NCBI GenBank assembly: GCA_050945275.1
Contig: JBMNSQ010000055.1
Location: 1 to 10,439, forward strand
DNA length: 10,439 bases
DNA from: JAAYWY01 sp050945275
Lineage (GTDB): Bacteria > Bacillota > DTU030 > DUMP01
Reading direction: 5' to 3'
The notes under the pieces are model-generated. The model did not search any database. It was not told where the DNA came from and saw only the letters and a list, made by a program, of their open reading frames with translations. Positions 5,918 through 10,439 of this stretch are shown piece after piece (position 1 is the first letter of the stretch; each line of letters opens with the position of its first letter). Made by a program: the position numbers and the translations under genes.

Positions 5918-7354
5918 ATGGCCCTTATGGTCTACGATACCTTGGCCAGACGCGAGACAGAATTTGTTCCTCGTGACCCGGGGAAAGTTAGCATTTATAC
6001 CTGTGGCGTTACTCCTTATAACTATTGCCATGTAGGAAACGCAAGGCCGTATATAGTGTGGGATGTTATTCGCCGCTACCTTTTATATAAAGGTTATTCG
6101 GTTCGCTACGTTCAAAACTTTACCGACGTGGATGATAAGATCATAAGACGAGCTAAGGAAGAAGGCGTAACGCCACTTACGATAGCCGATCGATATATTA
6201 ACGAATATTTCCGGGACATGGATGCTTTAGGTATTATCCGGGCTGATGTTTATCCCAGGGTAACTGACCATATTACCGATATTATTGATATGGTAAAACA
6301 ACTTATTGCTAAAGGGTATGCTTATGTGGTTGACGGCGATGTGTATTATTCAGTAACCAGTTTTCCTGAGTATGGGAAACTGTCGGGACGGAGCCTGGAG
6401 GACCTGAAGGTTGGCGCCCGTATTGACGTGGACGAACGAAAACGTGATCCAATGGACTTTGCTCTGTGGAAGGCATCTAAAGAAGATGAGCCAGCGTGGG
6501 ACAGTCCTTGGGGACCAGGTCGCCCCGGATGGCATATTGAATGCTCGGTAATGGCATTAAAGTATCTGGGACCGGGGTTTGATTTTCACGGTGGAGGGTC
6601 TGATTTGGTTTTTCCCCACCATGAAAACGAGATAGCTCAGTCGGAGGGAGCTTTGGGGGAAACTTTTTCCCGTTATTGGGTCCACAATGGATTTGTAAAC
6701 ATGGCGGGAGAAAAGATGGCCAAATCAGTCGGTAACGTGGTGCGGGTGCGCGATGTACTTGAAAAGTACCCTGGCTCGGTACTTAGATACTATATGTTAT
6801 CCACTCATTATCGCAGTCCGATTGACTTTAATATGGATGATATGCCCGGGGCACAGAAAGGCTGGGAGCGGCTACGTAATTTAGAGGATAACCTAGAGAG
6901 GGCAGTAAGAGGGCAAGAAGTGACGATGCCAGCTGAGCCGTCAACTTTTATTCAAGAGTTCATAGCTACCCTGGATAAGCACCGGGCGGTATTCGAAGCG
7001 GCTATGGATGACGATTTTAACACGGCTAAGGCCCTGGGCGCTTTGTTTGAGTTAGCGCGCTACCTAAACAGTTATTTGGCTAAGGGCGATGTTAATGGCG
7101 AGCGAGCGGCAGCCCTGGCCAAAGGACGGGATTTATTCTTGTCTTTAGGAAATGTACTTGGCCTCACTGGGGTTGATAGTGACCATAAAGACAAGGCGTT
7201 GGTGGATGATTTAGTCCAACTGGTAGCCGAACTGCGTCAAGAAGCCCGCGCCCGCAGGGACTTTGCCGTAGCTGATAAGGTGCGCGATCGCTTGGCAAAG
7301 TTAGGTATCATCTTAAAAGATACGCCCAGCGGGCCAAGCTGGCAGTACAAGTAG
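5918..7354 (+). CDS. cysS: Cysteinyl-tRNA synthetase
   Basis: CysRS charges tRNA-Cys with cysteine using ATP in the cytosol. The 478-residue length is typical. The catalytic domain has the class I HIGH motif as HVGN (38-41) within YCHVGNARPYIVWD, and KMSKS as KMAKSVGN (266-273). FTDVDDKIIRRAKEEG follows the first motif. The zinc ligands are all present: Cys29, Cys209 in WHIECS, His234 and Glu238 in FPHHENE. The DALR anticodon-binding domain is C-terminal (about 350-475), with the DFNTAKALGALFEL and FAVADKVRDRLAKLGI segments. The ATG at 5918 has AAAGGAG (5903-5909) upstream. The gene lies 15 nt after gltX and 23 nt before thyX, clearly co-transcribed. Unlike the neighbouring gltX, its catalytic motifs are intact. 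The cysE often found just before cysS in relatives is absent. Confidence 0.98.
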   Translation: MALMVYDTLARRETEFVPRDPGKVSIYTCGVTPYNYCHVGNARPYIVWDVIRRYLLYKGYSVRYVQNFTDVDDKIIRRAKEEGVTPLTIADRYINEYFRDMDALGIIRADVYPRVTDHITDIIDMVKQLIAKGYAYVVDGDVYYSVTSFPEYGKLSGRSLEDLKVGARIDVDERKRDPMDFALWKASKEDEPAWDSPWGPGRPGWHIECSVMALKYLGPGFDFHGGGSDLVFPHHENEIAQSEGALGETFSRYWVHNGFVNMAGEKMAKSVGNVVRVRDVLEKYPGSVLRYYMLSTHYRSPIDFNMDDMPGAQKGWERLRNLEDNLERAVRGQEVTMPAEPSTFIQEFIATLDKHRAVFEAAMDDDFNTAKALGALFELARYLNSYLAKGDVNGERAAALAKGRDLFLSLGNVLGLTGVDSDHKDKALVDDLVQLVAELRQEARARRDFAVADKVRDRLAKLGIILKDTPSGPSWQYK

Positions 7355-7377
7355 TAATCATAGGAGGTAGAAGGGCT

Positions 7378-8061
7378 ATGCAGGTTACATTGCTCAACCA
7401 TACCCCCGACCCCGAACGTACTGTTGCGGCGGCAGCAAGGTTATGTTACTCGGCCATTGGTGCCGCCGACTTGTTTCGGGACCTAAGTGACGATCAAGGG
7501 GTAAAACTATTAAAACATTTGATAGAAAGTGGACACGAGTCACCGGTGGAACACGTTAGCTTCACTTTTGCCATTGAAGGTGTAAGCCGTGCTTTATCAC
7601 ACCAATTGGTTAGACATCGTATTGCTTCTTATTCCCAAAAGTCGCAACGCTATGTGAAAGAGAAGAACTTCGATTTTATTATTCCTCCCAGTATCAGTCA
7701 GAACCTAGTAGCCAAGGAAAAATTTCTACAAACTATGAATACCATCCAGCAGTCGTACGATGAACTCTTAAAAGAAGTACCAGCTGAGGACGCCCGTTAT
7801 GTTCTTCCTAATGCCTGCGAGACGAAGTTGGTAGCTACTTTTAATTGCCGCAGTTTGTTCAACTTCTTTCACCTTCGTTGCTGCAGTCGGGCCCAATGGG
7901 AAATTAGAGAGCTGGCCTGCCGGATGCGGGAACTGGTGCGCCAGGTGGCACCACAGCTGTTTGCTTTGGCCGGCCCTAGCTGTGAAAGCGAAGGTGTGTG
8001 TCACGAGGGTCGCTTTTCCTGTGGGAGGGCTCCTGTGGTAAGTCATAGGGGACAAGTTTAA
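7378..8061 (+). CDS. thyX: Flavin-dependent thymidylate synthase
   Basis: ThyX makes dTMP from dUMP with FAD, NADPH and methylene-tetrahydrofolate, replacing ThyA. The 227-residue protein carries the diagnostic RHRX7S motif exactly (Arg79-His80-Arg81 to Ser89, in RHRIASYSQKSQR). GHESPVEHVSFTF lies before it. The later DARYVLPNA and AQWEIRELA segments are also family hallmarks. The C-terminal tail has spaced cysteines (202, 208, 215) in SCESEGVCHEGRFSCGR; this kind of tail is common in clostridial ThyX, and metal binding is possible but unproven. AGGAGG (7362-7367) precedes the ATG at 7378. It sits in the gltX-cysS-thyX-rlmB run, where many relatives have the mini-RNase III gene between cysS and thyX; that gene is missing here. 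Confidence 0.97.
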   Translation: MQVTLLNHTPDPERTVAAAARLCYSAIGAADLFRDLSDDQGVKLLKHLIESGHESPVEHVSFTFAIEGVSRALSHQLVRHRIASYSQKSQRYVKEKNFDFIIPPSISQNLVAKEKFLQTMNTIQQSYDELLKEVPAEDARYVLPNACETKLVATFNCRSLFNFFHLRCCSRAQWEIRELACRMRELVRQVAPQLFALAGPSCESEGVCHEGRFSCGRAPVVSHRGQV

Positions 8062-8114
8062 GGCGTAAAATAGATAGACGCCAGGACAACCTAGAAGGTA
8101 GGGATGGTGATCGG

Positions 8115-8858
8115 ATGGGCCAAGATGAACTAATCTGGGGCCGGAATGTAGTAGCTAGTGCCTTAGAAAGCGGGCGGGCCCTTAATAAGATACTACTTGG
8201 CTCAGATAGCGGACGAGATATAGCTAGGATTAGGGCGCTGGCTAAAAAACGCCAGATACCGGTAGAGAATACCAACCGACGCCGGCTAGATGATCTTACC
8301 GGTGGTGTCAAACACCAAGGAGTAGTTGCGCTAGCTTCCCCGCACGTTTATGCTGAGGCGTCGGACATACTGGCTCGGGCCAAGGCTCAAAACGAACCGC
8401 CGCTGATTTTGATGCTAGCTAACGTGGAGGATCCACGCAATTTAGGGGCAGCGGCGCGGACTGCGGCTGCAGCTGGTGTTCACGGTATAATTATTCCTAC
8501 CAGACGGGCAGCCCCGGTAACCGCTGTGGCCGCAAAGGCTGCTGCTGGTGCCTTGGACCACGTCCCGGTAGCGCGGGTCGTTAATTTGGCCCGCTTACTA
8601 GGTGAACTAAAAAGTAGCGGTCTCTGGGCCGTAGGAGCTGATATGGAGGGGGATAAACTTTATTTTGATGTGGACCTAACGGGGCCGCTGGTGGTAGTGG
8701 TAGGGGGCGAGGATAAGGGGCTGGGCAAGCTTTTGGCTAGAGAGTGCGACCATATTGTGCGGATTCCTATGCAGCCAAAAGTACCTTCACTAAACACTTC
8801 GGTGGCGGCTTCGTTATTACTATACGAGGTCGTACGCCAACGAATAAGGGCGGGCTGA
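8115..8858 (+). CDS. rlmB: TrmH/SpoU-family 23S rRNA (guanosine-2'-O)-methyltransferase, RlmB type
   Basis: RlmB-type enzymes methylate a guanosine ribose in domain V of 23S rRNA (G2251 in E. coli). The 247-residue protein has the N-terminal RNA substrate-binding domain (about 4-80, opening LIWGRNVVASALESG, with TGGVKHQGVVA at about 62-72). The SPOUT knot methylase domain follows (about 96-245). Motif 1 is DPRNLGAAARTA with the catalytic-type Asn and Arg. Motif 2 is VVVGGEDKGL and motif 3 IPMQPKVPSLNTSVAASLLL. Motif 2 usually reads GSEGxG and motif 3 IPMxGxVxSLN, so a Gly is Asp in the first and a Gly is Pro in the second; the Glu, Ser-Leu-Asn and Ser remain. It follows thyX by 53 nt. The ribosome site is weaker (AGGG near 8100). 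The yacP/NYN gene that often follows is absent. Confidence 0.93.
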   Translation: MGQDELIWGRNVVASALESGRALNKILLGSDSGRDIARIRALAKKRQIPVENTNRRRLDDLTGGVKHQGVVALASPHVYAEASDILARAKAQNEPPLILMLANVEDPRNLGAAARTAAAAGVHGIIIPTRRAAPVTAVAAKAAAGALDHVPVARVVNLARLLGELKSSGLWAVGADMEGDKLYFDVDLTGPLVVVVGGEDKGLGKLLARECDHIVRIPMQPKVPSLNTSVAASLLLYEVVRQRIRAG

Positions 8859-8891
8859 CAACTTAATTAAAGGGGTGCATGTCCCCAGCGC

Positions 8892-8921
8892 TTGACGGAC
8901 CTAGCCCAAGGAGTCTATAAT
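8892..8921 (+). promoter_or_regulatory. Sigma-A promoter for sigH
   Basis: TTGACG (8892-8897) and a perfect TATAAT (8916-8921) are separated by 18 nt. The start is expected near 8928, about 50 nt before the sigH start codon. The -35 hexamer contains the TTG at which the longest sigH frame opens, so that TTG is promoter DNA and not a start codon. A short GGGG/CCCC hairpin (8872-8886) lies just upstream. Confidence 0.8.
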
Positions 8922-8978
8922 AAAACCGTTGGGACAACCTTTGAAGAATGGCAACCTAGCGGATGGAGGCGAAGCTTA

Positions 8979-9626
8979 GTGACCATGGGTGCCACACAAG
9001 AATTGTACTGCGATCTAGAAGAGATCCAGGATGAGGAGCTGGTATCCCAGGCCCGTGACGGCAGTGAGGTTGCCTTAGAAGCCCTGATCAATAAATATAA
9101 AAATTTTGTTCGGGCTAAGGCGAGGTCGTACTTCTTGGTAGGAGCAGATCGAGAAGATATCATTCAAGAAGGAATGATAGGCCTTTACAAAGCCGTTCGC
9201 GATTTTCGTGATGATAAACTCTCTTCTTTCCGTGCATTTGCGGAACTATGTGTTACCCGTCAGATAATTACTGCTATCAAAACAGCCACACGTCAGAAAC
9301 ATATTCCTTTAAACTCATACGTGTCGTTAAATAAGCCAATTTACGATGAGGATTCCGACAGAACTTTAATGGATGTAATTTCAGGTGTCCATGTTACCGA
9401 TCCTGAAGAACTAGTTATTAACCGAGAAGAATTTGACGCTATTGAGAATAAAATGGGTGAGATCTTAAGCGATCTCGAATGGAAAGTATTAGTCTCGTAT
9501 CTCGAGGGCCGAAGTTATCAGGAGATAGCGGTAGAATTAAACAGACATGTAAAATCCATTGATAACGCTCTGCAACGGGTAAAACGTAAACTAGAAAAAT
9601 ATCTAGAGAAACGGGCCGAAGAATAA
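8979..9626 (+). CDS. sigH: RNA polymerase sigma-H factor, early sporulation/stationary phase
   Basis: Sigma-H (Spo0H) directs core RNA polymerase to early sporulation and stationary-phase promoters. The 215-residue protein, counted from GTG 8979, matches the usual 210-218. Region 2 (about 35-105) contains NKYKNFVRAKARSYFLVG, EDIIQEGMIGLYKAVRDF and FRAFAELCVTRQIITAIK. Region 4 (about 160-210) has the helix-turn-helix LSDLEWKVLVSYLEGRSYQE through VKSIDNALQRVKRKLEKYL. The GTG at 8979 follows TGGAGG (8964-8969) by 9 nt. The longer frame from TTG 8892 would add 29 residues unlike any SigH and would start inside the -35 box. Its own promoter lets it be expressed apart from the gltX operon, as well as by read-through from rlmB. 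Confidence 0.95.
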   Translation: MTMGATQELYCDLEEIQDEELVSQARDGSEVALEALINKYKNFVRAKARSYFLVGADREDIIQEGMIGLYKAVRDFRDDKLSSFRAFAELCVTRQIITAIKTATRQKHIPLNSYVSLNKPIYDEDSDRTLMDVISGVHVTDPEELVINREEFDAIENKMGEILSDLEWKVLVSYLEGRSYQEIAVELNRHVKSIDNALQRVKRKLEKYLEKRAEE

Positions 9627-9656
9627 TAAACCATGATTTAGAGGAAAATAGTGCAG

Positions 9657-9685
9657 TTGACTTTTGTTTAGAAGCAGGTTATTAT
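9657..9685 (+). promoter_or_regulatory. Sigma-A promoter of the tRNA cluster
   Basis: TTGACT (9657-9662) and TATTAT (9680-9685) have an ideal 17-nt spacer. Transcription should begin near 9692, about 36 nt before the first tRNA. Confidence 0.75.
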
Positions 9686-9689
9686 ATTA

Positions 9690-9719
9690 ATTGCACTGGT
9701 TATGGTTTGCCAGTGCAAT
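9690..9719 (+). promoter_or_regulatory. Perfect inverted repeat at the start of the tRNA transcript
   Basis: ATTGCACTGG (9690-9699) and CCAGTGCAAT (9710-9719) form a perfect 10-bp stem with a 10-nt loop. It starts at the predicted transcription start and ends 8 nt before tRNA-Thr. It could be the end of the sigH transcript, though the following ATTTCT is a weak T tract. It could also be a 5' leader hairpin of the tRNA precursor, or an operator-like palindrome. The sequence does not decide between these. Confidence 0.6.
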
Positions 9720-9727
9720 ATTTCTGG

Positions 9728-9803
9728 GCCGACGTAGCTCAATTGGCAGAGCAGCTGATTTGTAATCAGCAGGTTGCGGGTTCGAGTCCCATCGTCGGCT
9801 CCA
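9728..9803 (+). tRNA. tRNA-Thr (anticodon UGU)
   Basis: Cloverleaf of 76 nt with CCA encoded. The acceptor GCCGACG (9728-9734) pairs with CGTCGGC. The anticodon stem GCTGA/TCAGC encloses loop TTTGTAA with anticodon TGT (9761-9763). The T arm contains GGTTCGAGTCC-type sequence. The discriminator base is T. A short T tract (CTTTTTC) follows the CCA. Confidence 0.95.
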
Positions 9804-9838
9804 CTTTTTCTAGACAAATAACTGGTGTTATGATAGAC

Positions 9839-9844
9839 TATAAT
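9839..9844 (+). promoter_or_regulatory. Possible -10 element before tRNA-Tyr
   Basis: A perfect TATAAT lies 11 nt before tRNA-Tyr. The only -35-like hexamer, TAGACA (9811-9816), is 22 nt away, which is too far. Together with the T tract after the first tRNA, this might give the last three tRNAs partly separate transcription. The case is weak. Confidence 0.25.
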
Positions 9845-9855
9845 GTGCCACGTTT

Positions 9856-9941
9856 GGAGAGGTTCCCGAGTTGGCCAAAGGGGGCAGACTGTAAATCTGC
9901 TGGCAACGCCTTCGGTGGTTCGAATCCACCCCTCTCCACCA
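9856..9941 (+). tRNA. tRNA-Tyr (anticodon GUA)
   Basis: Class II tRNA of 86 nt with the long variable arm expected for bacterial tRNA-Tyr. The acceptor GGAGAGG (9856-9862) pairs with CCTCTCC. The anticodon loop CTGTAAA has GTA at 9891-9893. The discriminator is A, and CCA is encoded (9939-9941). Confidence 0.96.
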
Positions 9942-9955
9942 AAAGCAAAATATAG

Positions 9956-10032
<77 letters not shown>

Positions 10033-10034
10033 AT

Positions 10035-10110
10035 GCCCACGTAGCTCAGTAGGTAGAGCGTCGCCTTGGTAAGGCGGAGGTCACCAGTTCAATCCTGGTC
10101 GTGGGCTCCA
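10035..10110 (+). tRNA. tRNA-Thr (anticodon GGU)
   Basis: Cloverleaf of 76 nt with CCA encoded (10108-10110). The acceptor GCCCACG (10035-10041) pairs with CGTGGGC (10100-10106). The anticodon loop TTGGTAA has GGT at 10068-10070. It is a second threonine isoacceptor and reads ACC/ACU, complementing the UGU tRNA at the head of the cluster. Only 2 nt separate it from tRNA-fMet. Confidence 0.95.
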
Positions 10111-10117
10111 TTGAACT

Positions 10118-10148
10118 AAAAGAAGACGCCCTGAGGGGCTCTTTTTTT
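10118..10148 (+). terminator. Rho-independent terminator of the tRNA cluster
   Basis: GCCC/GGGC (10128-10131 with 10136-10139) is a short GC stem with a TGAG loop. An A-rich 5' arm can pair with the following T tract (10142-10148). It lies 17 nt after the last tRNA and separates the cluster from the tuf promoter. Confidence 0.85.
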
Positions 10149-10158
10149 GTTACTAAAA

Positions 10159-10188
10159 TTGATTTCCAACAGGTTAGTAGGATATACT
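10159..10188 (+). promoter_or_regulatory. Sigma-A promoter for tuf
   Basis: TTGATT (10159-10164), an 18-nt spacer and TATACT (10183-10188) predict a start near 10195. The tuf leader would be about 160 nt, unusually long for this window and containing several possible hairpins. Confidence 0.6.
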
Positions 10189-10254
10189 TAGGCCACCAAA
10201 GGAAAACATTGCTATTATTTTTCCTAATTTACGGGCATACTTAAGAGGAGAATT

Positions 10255-10275
10255 GTGAACCTTTGTAGAATCTAG
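10255..10275 (+). CDS. Possible six-residue leader peptide in the tuf 5' leader
   Basis: AAGAGGAG (10243-10250) resembles a ribosome binding site and is followed 4 nt later by GTG. The frame reads six codons (fMet-N-L-C-R-I) and ends in TAG. If translated it could act as a leader peptide. A frame this short can arise by chance, the 4-nt spacing is tight, and no regulatory codon run is visible. Confidence 0.15.
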   Translation: MNLCRI

Positions 10276-10295
10276 TGCCAAAAGTTTAAGTAAAT

Positions 10296-10322
10296 CTGTT
10301 CGGCCCTCGCCTGGCCGGAGAG
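10296..10322 (+). promoter_or_regulatory. Hairpin in the tuf leader
   Basis: CGGCC (10301-10305) pairs with GGCCG (10313-10317) across a 7-nt loop. Four more base pairs extend the stem outward past one G-G mismatch (10296-10300 with 10318-10322). No T tract follows, so it is not a terminator. It ends about 18 nt before the tuf ribosome binding site. An A/T hairpin (10200-10206 with 10219-10225) lies further upstream in the same leader. Confidence 0.4.
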
Positions 10323-10353
10323 CTAGCTTACATTTTGGCAAGGAGGAATAAAC

Positions 10354-10439
10354 ATGGCGAAGCAAAAATACGAACGCACTAAACCCCACGTGAATATCGG
10401 TACTATCGGACACGTGGACCATGGTAAGACCACTCTTAC
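10354..10439 (+). CDS. tuf: Elongation factor Tu (5' part, truncated by the window end)
   Basis: EF-Tu is the GTPase that delivers aminoacyl-tRNA to the ribosomal A site. Only 28 complete codons are present, beginning MAKQKYERTKPHVNIGTIG and containing the G1/P-loop GHVDHGKTTL, which is diagnostic. The ATG at 10354 follows AAGGAGG (10340-10346) with 7 nt spacing. The gene runs off the end of the window. Its place after a tRNA cluster, usually followed by rpmG-secE-nusG, is the normal Clostridia arrangement. It has its own promoter and a long leader. Confidence 0.97.
   Translation, partial: MAKQKYERTKPHVNIGTIGHVDHGKTTL

Noticed and set aside
8062..8082. GGCGT/ACGCC inverted repeat directly after thyX as a terminator
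   Set aside because: The stem is only 5 bp with an 11-nt loop and no T tract, so read-through into rlmB is expected.
7976..8311. Reverse-strand frame across the thyX-rlmB junction
   Set aside because: It covers two recognised genes on the other strand. Its Arg/Ser/Leu-rich sequence is typical of an antisense shadow.
10174..10422. Reverse-strand 82-codon frame across the tuf leader
   Set aside because: It runs antisense through the tuf start and leader, with no recognisable domain or ribosome site.

Overview
The window is a chromosomal housekeeping segment from an endospore-forming, Clostridia-type member of the Bacillota, most likely of the Peptococcaceae/Desulfotomaculum kind. Three observations support this. 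The gene order carD - PIN/TRAM (yacL) - ispD - ispF - gltX - cysS - rlmB - sigH - tRNAs - tuf is typical of that lineage. Almost every gene has a strong AGGAGG-type ribosome binding site. The sporulation sigma factor sigH is present. The exact genus cannot be read from the sequence. All genes lie on the + strand, and I see no mobile element, CRISPR array or sign of recent transfer.

Layout. 1-188: upstream intergenic region with a consensus sigma-A promoter and three TTGACA hexamers. 189-705: carD and its terminator. 814-2030: yacL with its own promoter and terminator. 2109-3316: the overlapping isoprenoid pair ispD-ispF. 3317-4371: a hairpin-rich gap, then a secreted RlpA-like double-psi beta-barrel protein ending in a very strong terminator. 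4380-8858: an extended -10 promoter followed by gltX-cysS-thyX-rlmB, closely spaced and apparently one operon. 8892-9626: a sigma-A promoter and sigH. 9657-10148: a promoter, a leader hairpin, four tRNA genes (Thr-UGU, Tyr-GUA, initiator Met-CAU, Thr-GGU) and a terminator. 10159-10439: the tuf promoter, a structured leader of about 160 nt, and the first 28 codons of tuf.

The genes serve transcription control (carD, sigH), RNA metabolism and translation (yacL, gltX, cysS, rlmB, tRNAs, tuf), isoprenoid precursors (ispD, ispF), dTMP synthesis (thyX) and the cell envelope (rlpA-like).

The most striking observation is in gltX. It is a full-length, uninterrupted glutamyl-tRNA synthetase reading frame sitting at the canonical locus, but both class I ATP-binding signatures are broken. 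The HIGH His is Lys, and the second KMSKS-type Lys is Val. Several other near-invariant residues are changed too, while the glutamate-pocket residues and the zinc-site cysteines are kept. This suggests a catalytically altered or repurposed GluRS, which would require a second, canonical GluRS elsewhere in the genome. Start sites of carD, yacL and sigH are placed downstream of the longest-frame starts, because the ribosome binding sites and promoters lie inside the longer frames.
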